Origin: Methylocystis sp.
Lineage (GTDB): Bacteria > Pseudomonadota > Alphaproteobacteria > Rhizobiales > Beijerinckiaceae
Reading direction: 5' to 3'
Assembly: GCA_002929055.1 (NCBI GenBank)
Contig: PERY01000002.1
Coordinates: 124,001 to 188,000 of the forward strand
Length of the DNA: 64,000 bases
Part shown: piece after piece, positions 43,945 through 52,005 of the stretch
Numbering within the stretch: the stretch's first letter is position 1
How the letters are laid out: every line of letters begins with the position of its first letter
Translations under genes and position numbers: made by a program
Notes under the pieces: generated by a model
What the model was told of the DNA's origin: nothing
What the model saw: only the letters and a program-made list of their open reading frames with translations
Databases searched by the model: none

Positions 43945-45120
43945 TTAATCCAGCGTCTGGCGGAAGCGCATCACGGCGATGCTCATCGCGACAAGCGTGA
44001 AAAGCGCCAAGGCGCCGGCGTCCGCCGCCAGATCGACGAAGCCGGACCCCTTCAGCATCACCGAGCGCACGATGCGCAGGTAATGGGTGAGCGGCAGCGC
44101 CTCCCCGATATATTGCGCCCAGACCGGCATGCCATAGAACGGAAAGAGAAAGCCCGAGAGCAGCATGCTCGGCAGGAAGAAGAAGAAGGTCATCTGGATC
44201 GCCTGAAGCTGATTCACGGCGACGGTCGAGAGCGTATAGCCCAGCGACAGATTGGCGATGATGAACAGTAGCGTCAGCGGCACGAGCACCAGGAGCGAGC
44301 CGACGATCGGCACATGGAACAGGAAGCTCGCGACGATCAGGATCGTGGCCATCTGCACGCCGCCGACGACGACATAGGGCGTGATCTTGCCAAGCATGAT
44401 CTCGACGGGCTTCACCGGCATGGCGAGCAGCGCCTCCATCGTGCCGCGCTCGATCTCGCGCGTGACGGAAAGCGCCGTGTAGATCAGCATCGTCATGGTG
44501 AGGATGGTGCCGATGAGCCCCGGCACGATGTTGCGGCGCGTTTCGCCCGCCGGATTGTAACGGCGCTGCACCTGAAGCTCGAAGGGCGGCGGGCCTTGCG
44601 CAAGCGCGGCGAGCGGCCCGGTGAGTTCGCGGTCGAGCGCCTGATTGGCCGCGCCGAGCGCCGCGGCGATGGCTCCCGACGAAGCCGTCGGATCCGTCGC
44701 GTCGGCGACGATGAGCAGAGTCGGACGTTCGCCGCGCACGAGGCGGCGAGAGAAATCCGGCGGCATCTGTATGACGAAGAGCGCCTTGTTGGAAAGGATC
44801 AACGCGTCCGCGTCGGCCTCCCCCTTGGCGACATATTTGATGTCGAAATAATCCGTCGCGCGCAGCGCCCCGACGATGGCGCGGGGGATGGGGCTGTCGT
44901 CGCTTGTGAGGATGGCCGTCGGTAGATGCTTTGGGTCAGTGTTGATGGCGTAGCCGAAGAGCAGCAACTGGATGAGCGGGATGCCGACGATCATCGCAAA
45001 GGTCGGACGGTCGCGGCGAAGCTGGATGAACTCCTTCACGAACATGGCGACCAGCCGCTGCCACGACTGCGCGAGGGCGCCGCGGCGCGCGGGCCTAACA
45101 TCGCCTGGCGCGCCGCTCAT
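43945..45120 (-). CDS. ABC-2 type transporter permease
   Basis: 391 residues of the YhhJ/YbhR type: one N-terminal membrane helix (about 41-60), a large periplasmic domain, then five C-terminal helices. EIERGTMEALLAMPVKPVEIMLGK is the conserved coupling segment of ABC-2 exporters, and LPSMLLSGFLFPFYGMP the late-helix motif. Start overlaps the ATPase stop (ATGA). With the ATPase and HlyD-like protein it forms a small efflux system; substrate not known. Confidence 0.9.
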   Translation of the reverse strand: MSGAPGDVRPARRGALAQSWQRLVAMFVKEFIQLRRDRPTFAMIVGIPLIQLLLFGYAINTDPKHLPTAILTSDDSPIPRAIVGALRATDYFDIKYVAKGEADADALILSNKALFVIQMPPDFSRRLVRGERPTLLIVADATDPTASSGAIAAALGAANQALDRELTGPLAALAQGPPPFELQVQRRYNPAGETRRNIVPGLIGTILTMTMLIYTALSVTREIERGTMEALLAMPVKPVEIMLGKITPYVVVGGVQMATILIVASFLFHVPIVGSLLVLVPLTLLFIIANLSLGYTLSTVAVNQLQAIQMTFFFFLPSMLLSGFLFPFYGMPVWAQYIGEALPLTHYLRIVRSVMLKGSGFVDLAADAGALALFTLVAMSIAVMRFRQTLD

Positions 45121-46061
45121 TGGCCGCTCCGGTGATTGCGCGTCATCAGGTCGATGAAGACGTCCTCTAACGTCGCCTTGTCATGCGCCCAGCTTTGCGT
45201 CGCGCTGGCGTGGCTCTGCGCGATCGCCTTCATCGCCGCAGCGTCGCGCCCCCCGACATGAAGCGCCGCGCCGAAGCGCGCCACCATATCGACGCCCGTC
45301 GCATGCCTGAGTTCGCTCGACAGCGCGTCGAGCCCCTCGCCGGTGACGACATAGGTCGTGAGCCCGGCGCTTGCGACGATATCGTCGATCGTCCCCGAGA
45401 CGAGCAGCTTTCCCTCGAGGATGTAAGCGATCTCATGGCATCGCTCGGCCTCGTCCATGTAATGCGTCGAGACCAGAACGGTCAGCCCTTCATTGGCGAG
45501 ATGATGGATCTCGTCCCAGAAGTCGCGCCGCGCCTTGGGGTCGACGCCCGCTGTGGGCTCGTCGAGCAGCAGGAGCGACGGTCCCGGCAGGATGCAGGCG
45601 CCGAGCGCGAGACGCTGCTTCCAGCCGCCGGAGAGCTCCCCCGCCAGTTGGCTCGCGCGCGCGCCGAGCCCCAGCCGCTCCAGCGCCGCCTGCGCCGCCG
45701 CTTCCGGCGCCTCCAGCCCGTAAATGCGCGCGACGAATTCGAGGTTCTCGCGAATGGTGAGGTCGCGGTAGAGCGAAAAACCCTGCGTCATATAGCCGAC
45801 GCGGCGCTTGATCTCCGCCTGCTCGGTTCGGATGTCGTAGCCAAGGCAGCGCCCCTCGCCTGCGTCGGGCGTCAGCAGGCCGCAGAGCATGCGGATCGTC
45901 GTCGTCTTGCCGCTGCCGTTCGGGCCGAGAAAGCCCTGTATGTGCCCGCGCCGGACGCGAAGGCTTAAGTTGTCGACGACCGTCCTGGTCCCGAAGACCT
46001 TGGTGAGGCCGGAGACCTCTATGGCGTTGCCGGATGCTGGCGTCTCGGGCGCCGCGGTCAT
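45117..46061 (-). CDS. ABC transporter ATP-binding protein
   Basis: 314 residues from ATG 46061, which has a perfect GGAGGT site. Walker A GPNGSGKTTTIRML, signature LSGGWKQRLALG, Walker B LLLLDEPTAGVDP and switch His in VLVSTHYMDEAERC are all present, followed by a CcmA/DrrA-like C-terminal domain. A longer frame to 46223 exists, but its extra residues (with the telltale ASEAKQS) merely translate a palindromic repeat. The protein pairs with the permease downstream and the HlyD-like gene upstream. Confidence 0.93.
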   Translation of the reverse strand: MTAAPETPASGNAIEVSGLTKVFGTRTVVDNLSLRVRRGHIQGFLGPNGSGKTTTIRMLCGLLTPDAGEGRCLGYDIRTEQAEIKRRVGYMTQGFSLYRDLTIRENLEFVARIYGLEAPEAAAQAALERLGLGARASQLAGELSGGWKQRLALGACILPGPSLLLLDEPTAGVDPKARRDFWDEIHHLANEGLTVLVSTHYMDEAERCHEIAYILEGKLLVSGTIDDIVASAGLTTYVVTGEGLDALSSELRHATGVDMVARFGAALHVGGRDAAAMKAIAQSHASATQSWAHDKATLEDVFIDLMTRNHRSGQ

Positions 46062-46075
46062 GGGTTTTGCACCTC

Positions 46076-46158
46076 CGTCATTGCGAGGAGCGCAGCGACG
46101 AAGCAATCCAGAGACCGCGGCCATTGCTCTGGATTGCTTCGCTTCGCTCGCAATGACG
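46076..46158. repeat. Palindromic intergenic repeat, family C (CGTCATTGCGAG type)
   Basis: An 83-nt near-perfect inverted repeat: CGTCATTGCGAG...GAAGCAATCCAGAG and CTCTGGATTGCTTCG...CTCGCAATGACG around a short centre. It fills the gap between the HlyD and ATPase genes, and its edge touches the ATPase ribosome site. This repeat type is widespread in alphaproteobacteria. Confidence 0.9.
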
Positions 46159-46209
46159 GCCGGTTGTTCTGGCCGGGAGCGCACGCGCCGCCGTCGCAGT
46201 TGCGCTGCA

Positions 46210-47196
46210 TCATTTGTTTTCATCTCCCACCGGCGTCACGGCAACCGGCATGCCGAGCGGCAGTTCTCGCGCAGCGCCCTCCAGCCGCGCCTCGGCCTTG
46301 AAGACGAGCTTGGCGCGTTCAACGTCGCTGAAGATGACGGGGGGCGTATATTCCTGCCGGCTGGCGACGAAGGAAATTCTGCCGAATAGATCGCTCGCGC
46401 AGCCGTCGCAATTGACCTTCACGCGCGCGCCGACCTTCACTGTCGCGAGCCGGGGCTCGGGGACATAAAAGCGCACTCTGCGATTTTCAGGCGGCAGCAG
46501 CGCGACCACCGGCTGCCCCGCGTTGACGACCTCGCCGGGCCGGAAGAAGACGTCCTGCACCACGCCTGCGGCCGGCGCGGCGACGCTCTGACGCGCGATG
46601 CGGATGTCGATGGCCTGCAACTGCGCGCGCGCCTGCCCGAGCGCCGCCTCCGCCGCCTCGATCTCCTGCGAGCGCCCCGGTATGCGCGCGGCCTCGACCT
46701 GACGGCGGGCCTCCTTCACGCTCGCCTCGTCGCGCCGCAGCGCCATCTCGGCGCGGTCGAGCGCCGCCCTGGCGACATGGCCCTGCCGGAAGAGCGTGCG
46801 CTGGCGCTGGTAGTCGTTGCGCGAGAGGGTGAGCGCCGCCTCCGCCCGCTCAAGCCCCGCTTGCAGGATGGCGATCTGCTCCGGCCGGCTTGTGGCGGCC
46901 TTCAGATTCTGCATCTGCGCCTCGAGCTGACCGATGCGCGCGACGGCCTCGGCGCGGCTACGGTCGAGGAGCGGCGTGGACATGGAGAACAACGGATCGC
47001 CGGCCTTGACCGCGGCTCCGGCGGAAACGAACAGCACCGCGACGCGTTCGCCCTCATTGGGACCGATGTAGAGCGTCTCGCCTTCGACATAGCCCAGGAA
47101 GGGTGCGTTCGCGGCGCTGTCGACGCGGGTCATGCGCCAGGCGAAAAAGCTCCCGAGCGAGACAAGGATCGCCAGAACCAGCGCCAGCTTCTTCAT
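46210..47196 (-). CDS. HlyD-family membrane fusion protein
   Basis: 328 residues from ATG 47196, with a GGAGG site. N-terminal anchor at about residues 4-20; then the split lipoyl domain (YVEGETLYIGPNEGERVAVLFV and VAAPAAGVVQDVFFRPGEVV) flanking a long coiled-coil hairpin (about 75-190), and a beta-barrel part near the C terminus. This is the YhiI/YbhG type that links an inner-membrane ABC exporter to an outer-membrane channel. It is first in the efflux operon. Confidence 0.9.
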   Translation of the reverse strand: MKKLALVLAILVSLGSFFAWRMTRVDSAANAPFLGYVEGETLYIGPNEGERVAVLFVSAGAAVKAGDPLFSMSTPLLDRSRAEAVARIGQLEAQMQNLKAATSRPEQIAILQAGLERAEAALTLSRNDYQRQRTLFRQGHVARAALDRAEMALRRDEASVKEARRQVEAARIPGRSQEIEAAEAALGQARAQLQAIDIRIARQSVAAPAAGVVQDVFFRPGEVVNAGQPVVALLPPENRRVRFYVPEPRLATVKVGARVKVNCDGCASDLFGRISFVASRQEYTPPVIFSDVERAKLVFKAEARLEGAARELPLGMPVAVTPVGDENK

Positions 47197-47326
47197 GCGG
47201 CTCGGCCTCCACCGGCTACGCCGCCCGCTCGGCTGGCTGGCCGACGGTCGAGCGCGCAAACTCCTTTTGGCGCGGCGGCGCCAAAAAGGCTAGAATATAT
47301 CCAAGAAGGTCGAGAAAGGCTCGGAA

Positions 47327-49006
47327 ATGTCTGAAGAAGCTACGGAATTGCCGGCGCGCGAGGGTATGGACTATGACGTTGTGGTGGTTGGCGCGGGGCC
47401 CGCGGGGCTTGCCGCCGCGATTCGCCTCAAACAGCTTGCGCCGGACCTTTCCGTCGTCGTCATCGAGAAGGGCTCCGAGCCCGGCGCGCATATCCTCTCG
47501 GGCGCCGTCGTCGACCCCATCGGCCTCGACCGCCTGCTGCCCGACTGGCGCGGCCGCGACGACGCGCCGCTGAAGACGCAGGTTCACGACGACCAGTTCT
47601 ATCTGCTCTCCGAGAAGAGCGGCGTGCGCCTGCCCAATTTCCTGATGCCGAAACTGATGAACAATCACGGCAACTTCATCGGCTCGCTCGGCAATCTGGT
47701 GCGTTTCCTCGCCGCCGAGGCCGAAAACCTCGGCGTGGAAATCTATCCGGGCTTCGCCGGAGCCGAGATTCTTTACGGCGACAAGGGCGAAGTGCTCGGG
47801 GTCGCCACGGGCGACATGGGCGTCGAGCGAGACGGCAAGCCGAAAGACAGCTTTACGCGCGGCATGGAGCTGCGCGGGAAATACACGCTGTTTGCGGAAG
47901 GCGCGCGTGGTTCGCTGACGAAGCAGTTGCTCGCGACATATGATCTCGCCAGGAACAGCGACGTGCAGAAGTTCGGCATCGGCTTCAAGGAGCTATGGCG
48001 CATCCCCAAGGAAAGGCACAAGCCTGGTCTCGTGCAGCACTCCTTCGGCTGGCCGTTGCAGACGGACACGGGCGGCGGCTCCTTCCTCTATCACTTCGAG
48101 GACGGCCTCGTATCCATCGGCTTCGTCGTGCATCTCAACTATTCGAATCCGACGCTCTCGCCCTTCGACGAGTTCCAGCGCTTCAAATGCCATCCGATGA
48201 TTGCGCCGACGCTGGAAGGCGGCGAGCGCCTCTCTTACGGCGCGCGCGCGCTCACCGAGGGCGGCTGGCAGAGCGTGCCCAAGCTCGTCTTCCCCGGCGG
48301 CGCGCTGCTCGGCTGCGGCGCGGGCTTCATGAATGTGCCGCGCATCAAGGGCTCGCATAATGCGATCCTCTCCGGGATTCTCGTCGCCGACCATGTCGCG
48401 GCGGCGATTGCGGAAGGTCGCTCCTATGATGAACTCACGGCTTACGACGCCGCATGGCGCACGTCCGAGATCGGGCGCGACCTCGAGCCCGTGCGCAATG
48501 TGAAGCCGCTCTGGTCGAAATACGGAACTTATATCGGCGCCTCGCTCGGCGGGCTCGACATGTGGACGAATTCGCTTTTCGGCTTTTCGTTCTTCGGCAC
48601 GCAGTCGCATGGCAAGCCCGACTACGCCTGCCTGAAGCCGCTCTCGGAAGTGACGCCGATCGTCTATCCCAAGCTCACGCAGAAGCCCGCTTTCGACAAG
48701 CTGTCATCCGTCTTCATATCGAACACGAACCACGAAGAAGACCAACCGGTGCATCTGAAGCTCGCCGACCCGTCTATTCCGATCGGACAAAACCTGCCGG
48801 TCTATGGCGAGCCGGCGCGACTCTATTGCCCAGCGGGCGTCTATGAGGTCGTCTACGCAGACGAAGCAGCGAAAACCGATCCGCGCTTCGTGATCAACGC
48901 GCAGAACTGCGTGCATTGCAAAACCTGCGACATCAAGGATCCTGCGCAGAACATCACCTGGGTTCCGCCCGAGGGCGGCGGCGGGCCGAATTACCCGAAC
49001 ATGTAA
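47327..49006 (+). CDS. Electron transfer flavoprotein-ubiquinone oxidoreductase
   Basis: 559 residues. FAD-binding DVVVVGAGPAGLAAAIRL near the N terminus, EKGSEPGAHILSGAV, the ubiquinone-binding membrane-associated middle part, and a C-terminal [4Fe-4S] site (CPAGVYE, NCVHCKTCDIKDP). The enzyme passes electrons from ETF to ubiquinone at the inner membrane. It is divergent from the efflux operon. No etfAB genes are in the window. Confidence 0.95.
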   Translation: MSEEATELPAREGMDYDVVVVGAGPAGLAAAIRLKQLAPDLSVVVIEKGSEPGAHILSGAVVDPIGLDRLLPDWRGRDDAPLKTQVHDDQFYLLSEKSGVRLPNFLMPKLMNNHGNFIGSLGNLVRFLAAEAENLGVEIYPGFAGAEILYGDKGEVLGVATGDMGVERDGKPKDSFTRGMELRGKYTLFAEGARGSLTKQLLATYDLARNSDVQKFGIGFKELWRIPKERHKPGLVQHSFGWPLQTDTGGGSFLYHFEDGLVSIGFVVHLNYSNPTLSPFDEFQRFKCHPMIAPTLEGGERLSYGARALTEGGWQSVPKLVFPGGALLGCGAGFMNVPRIKGSHNAILSGILVADHVAAAIAEGRSYDELTAYDAAWRTSEIGRDLEPVRNVKPLWSKYGTYIGASLGGLDMWTNSLFGFSFFGTQSHGKPDYACLKPLSEVTPIVYPKLTQKPAFDKLSSVFISNTNHEEDQPVHLKLADPSIPIGQNLPVYGEPARLYCPAGVYEVVYADEAAKTDPRFVINAQNCVHCKTCDIKDPAQNITWVPPEGGGGPNYPNM

Positions 49007-49010
49007 GCCA

Positions 49011-49105
49011 CGCCCTCCCCGCAACAGCGCGAGAGGGAGCCGACGCCCTCATCGCTGATCGCGCGCTCCCTCTCCCACGCAATGGGGGAGGGACAAGCAC
49101 GGGGA
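49011..49105. repeat. GC-rich palindromic intergenic repeat, family A, copy 2
   Basis: Contains GAGAGGGAGCC...GCTCCCTCTCCCACGCAATGGGGGAGGGACA, sharing the CTCTCCC-N-CGxxxxGGGGGAGGGACA end with the copy at 529-648. It fills the gap between the ETF-QO and DUF218 genes and extends the apparent frame of the latter, which explains the rejected longer start. Confidence 0.6.
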
Positions 49106-49152
49106 CGCCGCAACTCACTCGATTTGCGCGCCGGAGCGCGGAAAGTCCTCGC

Positions 49153-49947
49153 ATGTTCTTCATTGTCTCGAAAATCGCCGAATTCCTCGCCATGCCGACG
49201 CATCTGCTGCTCTTCGTGGGCGCAATGGGCGTGGCTCTGTCCTTCACGCGCCACAGGCGCGCGGGTTCCGCGCTCAGCGGCGGCGCGATCGTGATGCTGC
49301 TGATCCTGGGCTTTTCGCCGCTCACGGCGCTTCTCGTCGTGCCGCTCGAAGCGCGCTTTCCGGCGCCGCCAGACGACGCGCCCGCGCCCGACGGGATCAT
49401 CGTGCTCGGGGGCTCTGTCGACGAAAATCTGAGCGGCAGGCGCAACACGGTGACGATTGCCGACGCCGCGGAGCGCCTCACCGCGCCGATCGCCCTCAAA
49501 CGCAAATATCCGAACGCCCGGCTCGTTTTCACCGGAGGCACGGCGATGCTGCGCGGCTCGCAATATACGGAAGCGGGCACGGTCCGGAAGTTCTGGGGAG
49601 AGATCGGCCTCGACCAGGGCGACATCCTTTATGAGGACAAATCGCGCAATACGTTCGAGAACGCCGTCTTCACGCGCGATCTCGTGCAGCCGAAGCCCGG
49701 CGAACGCTGGCTGCTCGTGACCAGCGCCATGCACATGCCGCGCTCGGTCGGCATCTTCCGCAAGGCCGGATTTCCCGTCGTCGCTTACCCTGTCGACTAT
49801 CGCACGGCGGGCGATCTGGCCAGTTGGTCGCTGCCGCGCCATGCGTCCAAGACCTTCGTCCTCGCGGAGTTCGCGGCGCATGAATGGGCCGGACTCGTCG
49901 CCTATCGGCTGACGGGCAAGACCGACACGCTGTTCCCCGCGCCCTGA
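49153..49947 (+). CDS. DUF218 (YdcF/ElyC-like) membrane protein
   Basis: 264 residues from ATG 49153. Two hydrophobic helices lie at about residues 12-32 and 38-62; the rest is a DUF218 domain: GIIVLGGSVDENL, RLVFTGGTAMLRG, EDKSRNTFENA and LLVTSAMHMPRSVGIFRKAG. ElyC of E. coli, of this family, acts in envelope biogenesis; a similar role in handling lipid-linked sugars is possible. Upstream codons come from the repeat at 49011-49105. Confidence 0.85.
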   Translation: MFFIVSKIAEFLAMPTHLLLFVGAMGVALSFTRHRRAGSALSGGAIVMLLILGFSPLTALLVVPLEARFPAPPDDAPAPDGIIVLGGSVDENLSGRRNTVTIADAAERLTAPIALKRKYPNARLVFTGGTAMLRGSQYTEAGTVRKFWGEIGLDQGDILYEDKSRNTFENAVFTRDLVQPKPGERWLLVTSAMHMPRSVGIFRKAGFPVVAYPVDYRTAGDLASWSLPRHASKTFVLAEFAAHEWAGLVAYRLTGKTDTLFPAP

Positions 49948-49950
49948 AGC

Positions 49951-50769
49951 CTATTCGATTCGGCTGCGCCGGGTGCGCGTCGTCGACGGCTCTATGCTGC
50001 GGCCGCCTCCGCCGCCGGGATAGGCGCCGTGCTTCATTTCGAGGAACAGCGCGATCGCCTGCGCGCGGTTGCGCACTTCGAGCTTCTCGAAGAGATTGCG
50101 CAGGTGAAATTTGATCGTGTTGATCGAGACGCCGAAATCCTTGGCGAGTTGGCTATTGGTGTGGCCCGAGCCAAGCGCCGCCAACAGGCTTCTCTCACGC
50201 AGCGTCAAATTCTCCAGCGGATCGCTGCGCATCTTGCGTATGTCTACGAAGGGAAACACCATGTCGCCCGCCGCCACGGCGGCGAGAACGTCGAGCAGGC
50301 GCTCCGGCGGCGCGCGCTTGGAGACGAAGCCGGCGCCGCCCAGTTGCAGCGTCTCGGCCGGCGCCGCCGGATCATTGGTGCCGCTGTAGACGACGATCTT
50401 GGGCGCCGATACTTGCCGCGACAGCGCGCGCAACACGTCGCGTGCATGGAGCGTCGGCAGTTGCCAGCCGATGACCGCGATGGCGAATTTCTGCTGGCGC
50501 GCGGCGTCCAGGAACTCTTCGCCGTCGGTGACTTTCAGAACGAGGTTGAAACGCTTGTCGTCGGAAAGAAGCTTGTCGAGTCCGGCGAGGATCAAGGGGC
50601 TCTTGTCGGCGATGGCGACGCTGATGGTCTCGGCCGCAAGAGAGCCGGAAGAGCGGTCGTCGCTGTCTCCGCGCTGGCGGGACTTTGCATAGTCTCCCGT
50701 GTCGGCGCCGACGAGGCGGGCGGGTTCGCGCCGGTCGTCCAAATCCCTGATCGTTGAGGTGGGCGCCAT
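49951..50769 (-). CDS. LuxR-family regulator with degenerate receiver domain
   Basis: 272 residues from the second of two tandem ATGs (50769; first at 50772), positioned by AGGAGGAAA. The receiver-like domain has ISVAIADKSPLILAGL and VVYSGTNDP but reads AVIGWQLP where the phosphoacceptor is normally xxLDxxLP, so the Asp is missing and Gly stands in its place; FVSKRAPPE keeps the Lys. The C-terminal HTH has LTLRERSLLAALGSGHTNSQ and NTIKFHLRNLFEKL. It probably responds to something other than phosphorylation. Targets unknown; the 37-residue gene lies just upstream on the same strand. Confidence 0.85.
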   Translation of the reverse strand: MAPTSTIRDLDDRREPARLVGADTGDYAKSRQRGDSDDRSSGSLAAETISVAIADKSPLILAGLDKLLSDDKRFNLVLKVTDGEEFLDAARQQKFAIAVIGWQLPTLHARDVLRALSRQVSAPKIVVYSGTNDPAAPAETLQLGGAGFVSKRAPPERLLDVLAAVAAGDMVFPFVDIRKMRSDPLENLTLRERSLLAALGSGHTNSQLAKDFGVSINTIKFHLRNLFEKLEVRNRAQAIALFLEMKHGAYPGGGGGRSIEPSTTRTRRSRIE

Positions 50770-50976
50770 CATTTCCTCCTGGCCCGCACGAGCAGCTCGG
50801 CGAACCTTGAAAAATTCCCCGTAGCCCGCGTCGACAGTCAATCGACGGACGCCCCTCGATGAAACAGCCGCGCCGCCTTGGCGACCTGCCCATTCGAGTT
50901 GGAATTGGCGCTTAGAATACTCATCGCCCGTAGCGACGCAAGCCCTCTGCGAGGCGGGCCGCGATAATGATCGAAC

Positions 50977-51023
50977 CAAAAAATTAGGCGCGCCGCATCG
51001 GACCAAATCCGACGCGCCGCGCC
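50977..51023 (-). terminator. Intrinsic terminator of the 37-residue membrane protein gene
   Basis: On the minus strand a long stem (GGCGCGGCGCGTCGGA against TCCGATGCGGCGCGCC, five-base loop) is followed by TAATTTTTT. It lies 27 nt past the small gene and separates it from the LuxR gene. Confidence 0.85.
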
Positions 51024-51049
51024 TCGAAAAGCTGCGATGCTTTCCTGGA

Positions 51050-51163
51050 TCAGTCTGTGAAGATCCAACGAGCGGCGAAGTAAGCCGCCGCGCCGATGAC
51101 GATGATGCCGATCATGCCAACGGGAGTCGCCGCGTAGCTGGTCAGTTCGAGAATAGCGCCCAT
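51050..51163 (-). CDS. 37-residue single-span membrane protein
   Basis: Starts MGAILELTSYAATPVG and continues into a hydrophobic span (MIGIIVIGAAAYFAA, about residues 16-31), ending RWIFTD. A textbook AAGGAGGAAA ribosome site is six nt before ATG 51163, and a strong terminator follows, so the gene is probably monocistronic and well expressed. No family recognised. Its position between a long control region and a LuxR regulator gene suggests regulated expression, which is inference. Confidence 0.75.
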   Translation of the reverse strand: MGAILELTSYAATPVGMIGIIVIGAAAYFAARWIFTD

Positions 51164-51568
51164 AGTTTCCTCCTTCTGTCACACATACTGTCGGTTCAAC
51201 CGTTGGCCGACATGGTTCCATTCGCTCCGTCATGATGACGGAATTTTTCGCCGAGTCGAGTTCTTAGCATCGCATCGCGGACATGTTCCCATCGCGCCGT
51301 AACGCGAACCTCTTGGAGGGCGGGCGCATGATCCGCTTTGTCAATTCGGCACTGTCCGCGGCTGGTGAGCCATATCCGCAGGTCAACGCCTGCGGTTTCC
51401 GAAAGGCGGTGAACGACGAGGTATTGTAGATACTGACCCTTGTCAAGCGACGGGCCTCCCCTACGGGGCGGCGAGATGTCGCGGCGCCTTCACAGCTTGG
51501 CGGAGATTGCGCTTGTCGGCGCCCGAGGCGCGCGCCTAATGTCCAGGGAAAGTGAAAAGCGAGCAACC
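51164..51568. other. 405-nt region between small membrane gene and DUF1190 gene
   Basis: No convincing gene. It holds the divergent promoters of both flanking genes. Two small dyads are visible: TGTCGG-N12-CCGACA around 51189-51212 and CGTCATCATGACG-like symmetry around 51228-51240. An open frame on the minus strand (51264-51566) has no ribosome site and unconvincing composition. Confidence 0.4.
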
Positions 51569-51967
51569 ATGGTCAAATCCCCTTTTAAAACATTCCTCAT
51601 CGTTCTGGCGCTCGGGACGGCGGGCTACGTCATGTACAACGTGAGAAAAACCACGCCGGCCTGCGCGAAGGACGGAAAATACATGTCCAGCCTCGCCGAT
51701 TGTCAGGCGTGGGGCGTCGACACTGCGGTCTGCAAGACCGCCGTGGAAAAGGCGCACGCCGTCGCCGTGCGCGCCGCTCCCAAAGCCGAAACAATGTTCC
51801 AGTGCGAATTGCGCTTTTCGGATTGTTTCGAGAGCCCCGAGGGTGGCTTTACGCCGCGCCCGGCCTTCTGCCTGCGTCCCGACGGCGAGCCGAGCGAGAT
51901 CCGTTATCTCGAATATGAGTCTGACCGCCGCAACCGCAAGAAAACGAAGGAAGTGCGGATCGACTAA
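51569..51967 (+). CDS. DUF1190-like small membrane-anchored protein
   Basis: 132 residues from ATG 51569. One membrane helix at about residues 7-24, then a Cys-rich part whose spacing (SLADCQAW...TAVCKTAVEKAHAVA...AAPKAETMFQCELRFSDC) follows the DUF1190/YgiB pattern of paired cysteines with an intervening AP. C-terminal charged tail. Function unknown in the family. Convergent with the DUF3108 gene, 38 nt apart with a short GGCGCCTC hairpin between. Confidence 0.65.
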   Translation: MVKSPFKTFLIVLALGTAGYVMYNVRKTTPACAKDGKYMSSLADCQAWGVDTAVCKTAVEKAHAVAVRAAPKAETMFQCELRFSDCFESPEGGFTPRPAFCLRPDGEPSEIRYLEYESDRRNRKKTKEVRID

Positions 51968-52005
51968 CATCCACGCCGGCGCGAAGGCGCCTCTCGGGAG
52001 GCGCT

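Noticed and set aside
46062-46223. N-terminal extension of the ABC ATPase
   Set aside because: It translates the family C palindrome; the true start has a GGAGGT site at 46071-46076.
51264-51566. 100-codon minus-strand frame in the long gap
   Set aside because: No ribosome site, no hydrophobic or domain features, and it overlaps the promoter side of two genes.
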